Assembly (NCBI RefSeq): GCF_013408825.1 | Contig: NZ_JACCBZ010000003.1 | Location: forward strand, 434,001 to 498,000 | DNA: 64,000 nucleotides | From: Mucilaginibacter tundrae | Lineage (GTDB): Bacteria; Bacteroidota; Bacteroidia; Sphingobacteriales; Sphingobacteriaceae | Reading direction: 5' to 3' | In this document: one piece after another, positions 1 through 8,161 of the stretch | How the letters are laid out: the number at the start of each line of letters is the position of its first letter | Numbering within the stretch: position 1 is the first letter of the stretch | Position numbers and translations under genes: made by a program | Notes under the pieces: generated by a model | What the model saw: the letters and a program-made list of their open reading frames with translations, nothing else | Database searches by the model: none | What the model was told of the DNA's origin: nothing

Positions 1-465
1 GATTCTATCACCCGCCTTGCACGTGCTTATAATACTGTTGCTCCGGCATCAGGTAAAATATTATCGGGTGGTGTTGATGCTAACGCGTTGCACAAGCCTA
101 AACGTTTCTTTGGTGCAGCACGTAATATTGAGGATGGCGGTTCATTAACTATTATCGCTACGGCTTTAACTGAAACCGGATCGAAAATGGACGAGGTTAT
201 TTTTGAAGAATTTAAAGGTACCGGTAATATGGAGTTACAGTTGGATCGTAAATTATCTAACAAACGGATATTCCCGGCTATTGATATTACTGCATCAAGC
301 ACCCGTCGTGATGACTTGTTGCTTGACCGCGAGACTTTACAGCGCATCTGGATACTACGTAACCACCTGGCTGACATGAATTCGCAAGAATCAATGGAGT
401 TTTTACAGGCACAAATAAGGGGTACAAAAACTAACGAAGAGTTTTTGATATCTATGAATTCATAA
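1..465 (+). CDS. rho: Transcription termination factor Rho, C-terminal part
   Basis: Rho is the hexameric RNA helicase that ends transcription at unstructured C-rich RNA. The gene is cut by the window edge: the frame is open from base 1 with no start, leaving 154 codons. The visible part is strongly conserved Rho sequence: [13 protein letters not shown], then [16 protein letters not shown], the Q-loop and secondary RNA-binding region around [18 protein letters not shown], and the arginine-bearing subunit-interface stretch ending in [10 protein letters not shown]. The C-terminal tail is short. No terminator is evident in the 91 nt before the next gene. Confidence 0.97.
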   Translation, partial: DSITRLARAYNTVAPASGKILSGGVDANALHKPKRFFGAARNIEDGGSLTIIATALTETGSKMDEVIFEEFKGTGNMELQLDRKLSNKRIFPAIDITASSTRRDDLLLDRETLQRIWILRNHLADMNSQESMEFLQAQIRGTKTNEEFLISMNS

Positions 466-556
466 TATTTTTATATTTATGAAGTTATATTTTAATGATA
501 AGTTAACTTATAACTTCATAAATATTTAAAATAATCCTGATACCTTCATACTAATA

Positions 557-1282
557 ATGAAGAAGCGAGTGAAAAAGCATCTCCCCAACGCTATAACCTG
601 TTGCAACCTCTTTAGCGGCTGTATAGGTATTGTTTTTACTTTTCAGGAAAATCTGATCTATGCCGCTTATGCCATATTCCTGGCTGCTATTTTTGACTTT
701 TTTGATGGATTTGCCTCGCGGGTACTTCAATCATATTCGGGTATAGGTAAAGATCTGGATTCATTAGCTGATATGGTAAGCTTCGGCGTATTGCCATCGG
801 CCATTATGTATGAATTGTTTTTACAGGCCCCTCCTGTTCATAATTTTAGCCCTTACTTAAATTTTATTGCCTTTTTAATACCGGTGTTCTCGGCGTTAAG
901 GCTGGCTAAATTTAATGTGGATGCCCGGCAAGCTGAAAGCTTTATAGGCTTACCAACACCAGCTAACGCTATTTTAATTGCTTCATTCCCGCTTATTATG
1001 GAACAACACAGCAATTTGTCGAGGTATATACTTAACTCATACGGGCTTTCAATATTTACAGTGGTTATGTGCGGGCTCTTAGTGGCAGAATTACCGCTAA
1101 TGTCGCTCAAATTTAAGAACCGCGATTTTCAGGAGAATATTTATCGTTATTTACTGCTGTTATTTTCGGCTATATTGATACTATTTTTTAAATTCGCGGC
1201 AGTTCCGGTGGTGATATTGTTTTACATCGGCCTATCAATAATTCAATTCAAAAAACTAACACATGACCAAATTCCAGGCTGA
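557..1282 (+). CDS. pssA: CDP-diacylglycerol--serine O-phosphatidyltransferase
   Basis: This inner-membrane enzyme makes phosphatidylserine, the precursor of phosphatidylethanolamine, from CDP-diacylglycerol and serine. The 241-residue product has the CDP-alcohol phosphotransferase signature at about residues 49-76: a DG pair, an SR, then G and the two spaced aspartates in GKDLDSLAD. Serine replaces the consensus alanine in the DGxxAR part, as in other PssA proteins. About six to eight hydrophobic segments run to the C terminus. The last 20 nt overlap purS, so the two genes are probably co-transcribed although their pathways differ. Confidence 0.95.
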   Translation: MKKRVKKHLPNAITCCNLFSGCIGIVFTFQENLIYAAYAIFLAAIFDFFDGFASRVLQSYSGIGKDLDSLADMVSFGVLPSAIMYELFLQAPPVHNFSPYLNFIAFLIPVFSALRLAKFNVDARQAESFIGLPTPANAILIASFPLIMEQHSNLSRYILNSYGLSIFTVVMCGLLVAELPLMSLKFKNRDFQENIYRYLLLLFSAILILFFKFAAVPVVILFYIGLSIIQFKKLTHDQIPG

Positions 1283-1517
1283 AATAGATGTAATGCCAAA
1301 GAAAGAAATTCTTGACCCGCAGGGTAAAGCTGTAACAGGGAGCATGAAAAACCTTGGCTTATCCGAAATTCAAAATATTCGTATCGGAAAACACATCTCA
1401 CTTGAAATTGAGGCTGCAAATGCTGAGATAGCACATGCTAAGGTTGAAGAAGCTTGTAAAAATTTATTGGCTAACCTGATAATGGAAAGCTACAGCTTTA
1501 AAATAGAGCAGATTTAA
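1263..1517 (+). CDS. purS: Phosphoribosylformylglycinamidine synthase subunit PurS
   Basis: PurS is the small subunit that lets PurQ (glutaminase) and small PurL act together in the fourth step of purine synthesis. The 84-residue length and the order of conserved pieces (MPKKEILDPQGKAV, then LGLSEIQNIRIGKHISLEIE, then NLLANLIMESY) fit PurS closely. It starts inside pssA in another frame, so translational coupling is likely. Neither purL nor purQ is in this window. It converges on the Hpt gene, with a 4-nt overlap of the two 3' ends. Confidence 0.93.
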   Translation: MTKFQAEIDVMPKKEILDPQGKAVTGSMKNLGLSEIQNIRIGKHISLEIEAANAEIAHAKVEEACKNLLANLIMESYSFKIEQI

Positions 1518-1885
1518 AGATTAACTTCTTTTTCTGCTTTAATTTTCTCTAGTGTTAATAAGCTGGCATTTATAATTCCGCTTACTTCGTTAAATTTTGC
1601 TGTAATTTCTGCAGGGTTAGGATTTCCTGCTTTACAAGCATGTTCAATCTCCTGAATTATTGCCTGTGAATTAAGCATGCCGAAAAAACCAAGGTTTGCT
1701 TTTATTTTATGAGCTGCTGCTGCTGCTATAGCCCAATCTTGTGCTTTTAAGGCAACATCAATTTCCTGCATTATTTGCGGCGACTGATCTAAAAACATCG
1801 CGATTGATTCAACGATGAACTCATCGCTGCCATCAGCAATTTCATATAGAAAAGTCAGGTCGATATCGTTATTATTCTCTGACAT
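1514..1885 (-). CDS. Hpt (histidine phosphotransfer) domain protein
   Basis: A stand-alone 123-residue phosphotransfer protein that would relay phosphate between a hybrid sensor kinase and a response regulator. The Hpt signature is seen as an all-helical protein with HKIKANLGFFG at residues 59-69; His59 is the likely phosphoacceptor, followed by a lysine three residues on and the small-residue turn expected of the family. It has no kinase domain and no kinase neighbour, so its partner is unknown. The gene lies alone, antisense to purS at its end and 14 nt from the end of folK. Confidence 0.85.
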   Translation of the reverse strand: MSENNNDIDLTFLYEIADGSDEFIVESIAMFLDQSPQIMQEIDVALKAQDWAIAAAAAHKIKANLGFFGMLNSQAIIQEIEHACKAGNPNPAEITAKFNEVSGIINASLLTLEKIKAEKEVNL

Positions 1886-1899
1886 AAAGGTTTACTAGT

Positions 1900-2385
1900 T
1901 CAAAAGTATATTTTTTTTACAATTAAATCATCTTTAAGCTCGTTTTTCAGGTCTGAAACAGTTTTTTCAAAACCCACATGTTTAAAACCGGGCGCAATCT
2001 CACTCAATGGCTCTAAAGTAAACCTCCTTTTATGCAATTCAGGATGAGGAACTTTCAGGTTAACCTCGTTAATTATTGCATCACCATAAAATAAAATATC
2101 AATATCAATAGTTCTTGAGCCCCACTTCTCTTCCCTTCTTCTGCCTAAAACATTTTCTATAGCTAATATTTTTTCAAGTATTAAGCAGGCCGGCATGTTT
2201 GTTTGCAGTAATATTACCTGGTTAAGGTAATCGGGAGCATCACTTTTACCCCACGACTGTGTTTCGTAAACCGACGACTTTTTGGTAATAGGAACAATTT
2301 GCCCCTCAATAAGTTTTATAGCTTGTTGCAAAAATAAATACCTATCGCCCAGGTTACTGCCTAATAGTAAATAAACATCATTCAT
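1900..2385 (-). CDS. folK: 2-amino-4-hydroxy-6-hydroxymethyldihydropteridine pyrophosphokinase
   Basis: FolK transfers pyrophosphate from ATP to hydroxymethyl-dihydropterin in folate synthesis. The 161-residue reading begins at MNDVYLLLGSNLGDR, the standard N terminus; an in-frame extension upstream to 2763 is only the complement of sppA and is rejected. Other hallmarks are SSVYETQSWG, the substrate-binding loop ILGRRREEKWGSRTIDIDIL with the two catalytic aspartates, and VPHPELHKRRF. It is divergent from sppA, 88 nt away. thyA and folA, which act in the same pathway, lie 20 kb downstream. Confidence 0.95.
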   Translation of the reverse strand: MNDVYLLLGSNLGDRYLFLQQAIKLIEGQIVPITKKSSVYETQSWGKSDAPDYLNQVILLQTNMPACLILEKILAIENVLGRRREEKWGSRTIDIDILFYGDAIINEVNLKVPHPELHKRRFTLEPLSEIAPGFKHVGFEKTVSDLKNELKDDLIVKKIYF

Positions 2386-2438
2386 GTTGTAACAAATATT
2401 ATGGACAAAGCTCTTAATATTATACCATATTGAATTAG

Positions 2439-2446
2439 TAAATTTG
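2439..2446 (+). promoter_or_regulatory. Probable -7 promoter box for sppA
   Basis: TAAATTTG matches the Bacteroidota sigma-A -7 consensus TAnnTTTG and lies 27 nt before the sppA start codon. I could not find a matching -33 TTTG at the usual spacing, so this is a partial match. Confidence 0.35.
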
Positions 2447-2473
2447 CATAGATACTTACATTTATAATTTTTA

Positions 2474-4255
2474 ATGAAACAATTTTTTAAATATGTACTG
2501 GCTACCATTGTTGGGCTTGTATTTACCTCAATTATAATAGTGATAATCGGCATTGCCATTATAGCCTCGGCAAGCAGTGATAAAGGTTCGCATGTAGATG
2601 CAAACTCGGTATTACATATTTCATTTAATGGGAACATTCCGGAGCGTACGCCCAATAACCCTTTAGCCGGGTTGTCATTTTTAGGGCTGGATGATAATAA
2701 GGATGTTGGTTTGAATGATATTTTAGCTGACATTAAAAAAGCTAAAACGGATGACAACATCAAGGGGATATTTTTGGATGAAAGCTATATAGAATCACAA
2801 CAGGCTACTGTTGAAGAAATACGTAACGCGCTTATCGACTTTAAAAAATCGGGTAAATTTATTATTGCTTATGCTGAGGTTTATACCCAAAGCTTTTATT
2901 ATTTAGCATCAGTAGCCGATAAAGTATATATAAACCCCAAAGGCATATTTGAGTTTAAAGGTTTCAGCTCGCAAATCACCTTTTTAAAAGGGGCCTTGGA
3001 TAAATTAGGCATAGAAGCACAAATCATTAAAGTTGGTACTTATAAGAGCGCTGTTGAACCGCTTTTCCTTACCAAAATGAGTGATGCAAACCGTTTGCAG
3101 GTTACCTCCTATTTAGGTTCGCTTTACGACCATTTTTTAACCAATATTGGAAAAAGCCGTAATATCAGTAAGGACTCGCTGTTTAACTACGCTAACAATT
3201 TATCTATACAATTTCCCGAAGACGCGTTGAAATACAAGTTGGTTGACGGTTTGAAATATAAGGACGAAATTTTAGATGAATTGAAGGATCGCACAGGAAC
3301 TGAAAAGAAATCAACCGTACCAAGCATAGAATTAAAAGATTATACCAAGAGCGATGCAGATAAAGATGATGACAGTAACGATAAAAACAGTTCATCGAAA
3401 AACAGGATCGCTATTATTTATGCATCAGGTGAAATAAACGGCGGCGACGGTGATGATAACACTATTGGTTCCGAAAGAATCTCAAAAGCTTTGCGCAAAG
3501 CAAGATTAGACAATAAAATTAAAGCAGTTGTATTACGTGTAAACTCACCGGGTGGCAGTTCACTCGCTTCGGATGTGATATGGCGTGAAGTAATGCTGAC
3601 AAAAAAGGCAAAACCTATTATTGTTTCTATGGGTGATCTGGCTGCATCCGGTGGTTATTATATTTCATGTGCCGCGGATTCTATTTTTGCTGAGCCGAAT
3701 ACTATCACCGGGTCGATAGGTATATTTGCTATTCTGCCTAATATGCAGAAATTGTTTAACGATAAATTAGGTATCACGTTTGATGGTGTAACTACCGGTA
3801 AATACGCCGATCTGGGCGATATCAGCAAACCGCTCTCGCCTGATGAGCGTGCTATATTGCAAAACCAGGTAAACCATGGCTATGATGATTTCACCAAAGC
3901 GGTAGCGGCAGGCCGGCACAAAACACAGGCTTATATTAACAGTATTGGCCAGGGCCGTGTGTGGACAGGTGCGCAAGCTATAAAAATTGGTTTGGTAGAT
4001 CGCCTTGGGAATATTAATGATGCGATAAACAGCGCGGCAAAAATGGCTAAGCTGAGTGATTATAAACTGATTGAATATCCGGAGCAAAAAAGCTTTCTGG
4101 ATAAATTCGGATCGAACTTTAATGTAGAGATGAAAACCCGCGCTATCAAATCAGAATTAGGTGATAATTATAAATACTATGAGCAAATTAAAGGTGTAAC
4201 CCAGATGATGCGGACACCGCAAACCAGGTTGCCTTATGATATTATGATTAATTAA
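2474..4255 (+). CDS. sppA: Signal peptide peptidase SppA, long (67 kDa) type
   Basis: This membrane-bound serine protease degrades signal peptides released during secretion. The 593-residue protein has one N-terminal transmembrane segment (about residues 8-32) and two tandem ClpP-like domains, the long SppA architecture. The Ser/Lys dyad is visible: Lys191 in VGTYKSAVEP in the first domain and Ser392 in AASGGYYIS in the second. A charged, low-complexity spacer (about residues 290-310, many Asp, Ser and Lys) joins the domains. It is a single gene between a divergent folK and a terminator. Confidence 0.95.
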   Translation: MKQFFKYVLATIVGLVFTSIIIVIIGIAIIASASSDKGSHVDANSVLHISFNGNIPERTPNNPLAGLSFLGLDDNKDVGLNDILADIKKAKTDDNIKGIFLDESYIESQQATVEEIRNALIDFKKSGKFIIAYAEVYTQSFYYLASVADKVYINPKGIFEFKGFSSQITFLKGALDKLGIEAQIIKVGTYKSAVEPLFLTKMSDANRLQVTSYLGSLYDHFLTNIGKSRNISKDSLFNYANNLSIQFPEDALKYKLVDGLKYKDEILDELKDRTGTEKKSTVPSIELKDYTKSDADKDDDSNDKNSSSKNRIAIIYASGEINGGDGDDNTIGSERISKALRKARLDNKIKAVVLRVNSPGGSSLASDVIWREVMLTKKAKPIIVSMGDLAASGGYYISCAADSIFAEPNTITGSIGIFAILPNMQKLFNDKLGITFDGVTTGKYADLGDISKPLSPDERAILQNQVNHGYDDFTKAVAAGRHKTQAYINSIGQGRVWTGAQAIKIGLVDRLGNINDAINSAAKMAKLSDYKLIEYPEQKSFLDKFGSNFNVEMKTRAIKSELGDNYKYYEQIKGVTQMMRTPQTRLPYDIMIN

Positions 4256-4276
4256 GCTCCACAAGAATTATTTTAA

Positions 4277-4310
4277 AAAGCTGCTTTTACGAGCGGCTTT
4301 TTTTATTTTT
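4277..4310 (+). terminator. Rho-independent terminator of sppA
   Basis: An 8-bp stem (AAAGCTGC with GCGGCTTT, one G-T pair) closes an 8-nt loop and is followed by a T-rich run, 22 nt after the sppA stop. Confidence 0.8.
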
Positions 4311-4327
4311 ACTGTTGTAAATCTACC

Positions 4328-6001
4328 ATGGAAAATAAACCAATAGCCCGCAGACTTCGCCTTTTATCGCAACTCATGGAACTACATGAGGTCAATCCGT
4401 TTAAGATAAAATCGATAGCTAACGCGGCATTTAAGGTTGATAAACTCCCTTTTTCCGTTGCCGGAAAAACGTTGGCCGAACTGGAAAAGGTTGAAGGTAT
4501 TGGTAAAAGTACAGCCGCCAAGATACATGAACTGGTAGAAACCGGCACCATGACCGATCTGGAAGATCTATTGGCCGCTACCCCGGAAGGCGTTGTGGAG
4601 ATGATGGGTATAAAAGGTATCGGCCCAAAAAAAGTAGCTATTATTTGGAAAGAACTTGGCATTGAGAATACCGGCGAATTGTATTATGCGTGTAATGAAA
4701 ACCGATTGATAGAAGCGAAAGGTTTTGGCTTGAAAACGCAGGAAGAGATCAGGAAAGCTATTGAATTCAGGATGGCGAGTAACGGGAAATTCTTATATGC
4801 GCAAGTAACGCAGGAAGCTAACGACCTGCTGGATGAAATTAAAACCATTTTTGTTGACGCCCTGGTTGAATTCGCCGGCGAATACCGCAGGCTTTGTGAA
4901 ATAATAAGCGAATTGGTTATTATTTTAGGAAGCAGAGATCAGCATTTGGCTTTCGACACCTTCTCTAAATCGAGCATCTTACAAAATATCACAGTAAATG
5001 CGAACCATATTAACGGAGAACTGGCTAATGGCCTGTTGGTTGATATTATTTGTGTGGAGAAGCGCTATTTTTATGAAGAACTTTTCATGCAAACGGGTAG
5101 CGACGAACACACCAAAGCAGTTTTAGCACGCATTAATGATGAGCTAGACCAACCTGCTAACGAGGAACTTATTTATGTAAAAGCGGGTTTAGAATTTATA
5201 AAACCTGAGTTACGGGAGGGTGATACTTTTATAGCAAAGGCTGAAAACAATAATCTTCCTCAGTTGATCAGTTATAATGACCTTAAAGGAACTTTGCACA
5301 ACCATAGCACGTGGAGTGATGGTGTAAATACCATTGAAGAAATGGCCTTGTATTGCAGAGATACCTTAAAGCTGGAATACCTGGGTATGTGTGATCACAG
5401 TAAAAGCGCATTCTATGCAAAGGGGTTAAGTATTGAACGCGTTTTGCAACAACAGGAAGAAATCGATCATCTGAATAAAAAATTAGATGGTTTTAAAATA
5501 TTTAAAGGTATAGAATCAGATATTTTAAATGATGGATCGCTGGATTACCCGGAAGAGATATTGAAAAAGTTTGATTTTATAGTGGCATCGGTACACTCCA
5601 ACCTAAAAATGGATGAGGAAAAAGCTACTGCAAGAATTATTAAAGCTGTTGAAAATCCATACACCACCATTTTAGGGCACCCAACGGGGAGATTATTATT
5701 AAGTCGCAAGGGCTACCCTATCAACTATAAAAAAGTTATAGATGCCTGCGCGGCGAATAATGTGGTAATTGAGATAAATGCCAACCCTTTCCGCCTTGAT
5801 CTGGATTGGCGCTGGCACCAATACGCGCTCGAAAAAGGTGTTTGGTTATCTGTAAATCCTGACGCTCACCGGAATGAGGGATTTTTAGATATGCATTTCG
5901 GGATATTGGTGGCCCGTAAAGGTGGCTTATCAAAAGACAGGTGTTTAAATGCCTTATCGCTCCCGGCAATGACGCAGGTTTTTGAAAAGAAAAGAGGCTA
6001 A
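4328..6001 (+). CDS. polX: PolX-type protein: degenerate X-family polymerase core plus PHP phosphoesterase
   Basis: Bacterial PolX proteins combine a DNA polymerase beta-like core with a PHP domain giving 3'-5' exonuclease activity for repair. In this 557-residue protein, helix-hairpin-helix motifs lie near residues 53-70 and 93-110. The PHP domain from about 320 keeps its metal ligands: HNHSTWSDG at 324-332, CDHSKS at 355, ESDILNDGSLDY, VASVHSN, GHPTGR, INANP and NPDAH. The polymerase site is damaged: the GS before RR (187-188) is GE, and the paired catalytic aspartates correspond to Glu195 and Val197; only Asp239 remains. It probably works as a nuclease or DNA-binding protein rather than a polymerase. 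Confidence 0.9.
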   Translation: MENKPIARRLRLLSQLMELHEVNPFKIKSIANAAFKVDKLPFSVAGKTLAELEKVEGIGKSTAAKIHELVETGTMTDLEDLLAATPEGVVEMMGIKGIGPKKVAIIWKELGIENTGELYYACNENRLIEAKGFGLKTQEEIRKAIEFRMASNGKFLYAQVTQEANDLLDEIKTIFVDALVEFAGEYRRLCEIISELVIILGSRDQHLAFDTFSKSSILQNITVNANHINGELANGLLVDIICVEKRYFYEELFMQTGSDEHTKAVLARINDELDQPANEELIYVKAGLEFIKPELREGDTFIAKAENNNLPQLISYNDLKGTLHNHSTWSDGVNTIEEMALYCRDTLKLEYLGMCDHSKSAFYAKGLSIERVLQQQEEIDHLNKKLDGFKIFKGIESDILNDGSLDYPEEILKKFDFIVASVHSNLKMDEEKATARIIKAVENPYTTILGHPTGRLLLSRKGYPINYKKVIDACAANNVVIEINANPFRLDLDWRWHQYALEKGVWLSVNPDAHRNEGFLDMHFGILVARKGGLSKDRCLNALSLPAMTQVFEKKRG

Positions 6002-6031
6002 ACTCAAAAGCGACGGAATAAAATAAACCAT

Positions 6032-6039
6032 TACCTTTG
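6032..6039 (+). promoter_or_regulatory. Probable -7 promoter box for the DUF4254/GT9 operon
   Basis: TACCTTTG fits TAnnTTTG, ending 5 nt before the start codon, so any leader would be extremely short. No clear -33 box was seen. Confidence 0.35.
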
Positions 6040-6044
6040 CAACC

Positions 6045-6650
6045 ATGATTAGTGCGCAATGCAACCGTATTTTTGAGCAGGTAGTTTCTGATTATCATCA
6101 GTACAATGATATTTTTAAAGTGATCGATAGTCCGTATGAAGCAGGTACTATTGACCACATTTTGTATACCAAATGCTGGATCGATACCGCGCAATGGCAT
6201 ATGGAAGATGAGATCCGTAACCCCAATATCGATTCATCGGAAGTAATCAAATGGAAGCGCAGCATTGATAAATCAAATCAGGACCGTACGGATATTGTGG
6301 AGGTTATAGACTCCTATTTTTACGAGAAATACAAGGATATTGTAGCATTGCCAACGGCAAAGATCAATACCGAAAGCCCCGCATGGGCTATTGACAGGCT
6401 ATCGATTTTGGCGCTGAAGGTGTATCACATGCAGGAGGAAAGCACCCGTACTGATGCCAGCGAATATCATTTATTGCAGTGCAGCGAGAAGTTATCAGTG
6501 CTGTTACAACAGCAAGTTGACCTGTCGTTAGCTATTGATGAATTGCTGGAAGACATTGAAAAAGGTGATAAATACATGAGGGTTTATCGCCAGATGAAGA
6601 TGTACAATGACCCAAATTTGAACCCTGTTTTGTATAATAACAAGAAGTAA
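6045..6650 (+). CDS. DUF4254 family protein
   Basis: A 201-residue, mostly helical, soluble protein with no signal peptide or membrane segment. I recognise it as DUF4254, a Bacteroidota family of unknown function. Typical stretches are an N-terminal FEQVVSDYHQ, the central WHMEDEIRNP and WKRSIDKSNQDRTDIVE, and an Asn/Asp-rich end. Its stop codon overlaps the start of the GT9 gene (TAATG), so the two are translationally coupled. That pairing suggests a helper role in adding sugars to a surface glycolipid, but the function itself is unknown. Confidence 0.8.
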   Translation: MISAQCNRIFEQVVSDYHQYNDIFKVIDSPYEAGTIDHILYTKCWIDTAQWHMEDEIRNPNIDSSEVIKWKRSIDKSNQDRTDIVEVIDSYFYEKYKDIVALPTAKINTESPAWAIDRLSILALKVYHMQEESTRTDASEYHLLQCSEKLSVLLQQQVDLSLAIDELLEDIEKGDKYMRVYRQMKMYNDPNLNPVLYNNKK

Positions 6651-7687
6651 TGCCGGGGCCAAAGCATATACTGGTATCACGTTTCTCGTCGATGGGCGAT
6701 GTGGCGATGACGGTACCTGTTTTGAAAGCGCTTTTGGATCAAAACCCTGGTATTGAAATAACCTATGTATCGAGGCCGCAATTTGCCGGTTTCTTTAATA
6801 ACATCCCCCGTTTAACATATTTTCGCGCTAATCTGGATAAGGAATTTAAAGGTTTTGGTGGGATAATAAAGCTTTACAATCAGCTTAAAAAACAACAAAA
6901 CTTTGCCGGATTTGCTGATTTGCATGGCAGTTTACGCACTAAGGTATTGCGCAGATTATTCCGACTCTCTGGTGTACCATATTCATATATCAACAAAGGC
7001 AGGGAAGAAAAAAAGCTACTAACGCGTTTCCCTAACAAAATACTTAAACCATTAAAACGTACTACTGAACGCTATGCGGATGTATTTCGTGAGCTTGGAT
7101 TTTCGCTAACCTTGAGTTATGAATTAGTTAAGGAACCAAAGGACTTGACGGAAGACATTACAAAAATTACTGGTAATAAAACTAATACTTGGATTGGCAT
7201 AAGTCCATTTGCGAAACATACAGGGAAAATCTTCCCACTGGAGAAGATGGAAGACGTAATCAGCGAGTTAACTAAACAGGCTGTTACCGTTTTTTTATTC
7301 GGCGGGTCGGATTCGGAGCTGGCAATTTGCAATGAGTGGGCGCTGAGATATTCAAACGTTGTTTCGGTTGTAAGGAAGTTGAATATTGAGCAGGAGCTTG
7401 CGCTGATCAGCCAGCTTGATGTGATGTTGAGTATGGATTCGGCAGGAATGCATATGGCTTCGCTGGTGGGTACGCCTGTGGTTTCTATTTGGGGCGCGAC
7501 ACACCATTTTGCGGGTTTCCTGGGTTACGGGCAATCAGAGGATGATATTGTTGCTGATAATATTGAATGCAGGCCTTGTTCTGTATATGGTGATAAGCCT
7601 TGTTTCAGAGGGGATTATGCTTGTTTATACCGCATCGAAACAAAAACAGTAATTGAACACTTAAGTAAGTATACCACAAAGCCATGA
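6650..7687 (+). CDS. Glycosyltransferase family 9 (heptosyltransferase-like)
   Basis: A 345-residue GT-B enzyme of the ADP-heptose:LPS heptosyltransferase family, probably acting at the cytoplasmic face of the inner membrane on lipopolysaccharide core. Seen: an N-terminal SRFSSMGDVAMTVPVL loop, the acceptor-site ADLHGSLRTKVLRR, and the C-terminal donor-binding stretch MLSMDSAGMHMASLVGTPVV followed by SIWGATHH. A C-terminal cysteine group (ECRPCSVYGDKPC) is typical of this subgroup. The donor sugar cannot be read from sequence. It overlaps DUF4254 by one base and the SixA-like gene by 4 nt. Confidence 0.9.
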   Translation: MPGPKHILVSRFSSMGDVAMTVPVLKALLDQNPGIEITYVSRPQFAGFFNNIPRLTYFRANLDKEFKGFGGIIKLYNQLKKQQNFAGFADLHGSLRTKVLRRLFRLSGVPYSYINKGREEKKLLTRFPNKILKPLKRTTERYADVFRELGFSLTLSYELVKEPKDLTEDITKITGNKTNTWIGISPFAKHTGKIFPLEKMEDVISELTKQAVTVFLFGGSDSELAICNEWALRYSNVVSVVRKLNIEQELALISQLDVMLSMDSAGMHMASLVGTPVVSIWGATHHFAGFLGYGQSEDDIVADNIECRPCSVYGDKPCFRGDYACLYRIETKTVIEHLSKYTTKP

Positions 7688-8160
7688 AAAAATTACTGCT
7701 GATACGCCACGCAAAAGCTGAGCATGAAAATAAGTATTCGGATTTTGAACGACCTTTGACAGAAAAGGGCATGCAGGATGCGACTATTATGGCTCAGCGC
7801 CTTGTTGCTGAAGATATTAAACCAACATTAATTATATCCAGCCCTGCCTTGCGTACGCATACTACTGCTAATATATTTTCGGAGCATCTGTTAAGTCACG
7901 AGATTGAAACCGATGATAAGATATATGATGCCAGTGAAAATGGTTTGTTGCATATTATCAACCATTTACCAGAAGATCGAGATTTTGTGGCGATAGTTGG
8001 CCATAATCCCGGAATAAGCCAGATATTATATTATTTAACCGGGAAGATTAAAGATGTTCCTACCTGTGCCGTCGCTTTAATTGAATTTGATGAAGATGAT
8101 TGGCAAGCATTAAGTATGGAAATGGGCGAATTAACTTATTACGACGAACCTAACCGCTGA
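7684..8160 (+). CDS. SixA-like histidine phosphatase
   Basis: A 158-residue member of the histidine phosphatase branch that includes SixA, which removes phosphate from histidine phosphotransfer domains. The catalytic RHA motif is at residues 8-10 in KLLLIRHAKAE, followed by ERPLTEKGMQDA, SSPALRTHTTA, and the second active-site histidine in VGHNPGISQIL. The start overlaps the GT9 stop as ATGA, so it belongs to the same operon. An Hpt protein is encoded 6 kb upstream, but a functional link is only speculation. Confidence 0.88.
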   Translation: MKKLLLIRHAKAEHENKYSDFERPLTEKGMQDATIMAQRLVAEDIKPTLIISSPALRTHTTANIFSEHLLSHEIETDDKIYDASENGLLHIINHLPEDRDFVAIVGHNPGISQILYYLTGKIKDVPTCAVALIEFDEDDWQALSMEMGELTYYDEPNR

Positions 8161-8161
8161 T

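Noticed and set aside
2386..2763. In-frame N-terminal extension of folK (open to 2763 on the minus strand)
   Set aside because: It is the complement of the sppA coding region, adds 126 residues without family similarity, and the standard FolK N terminus begins at the ATG at 2385.
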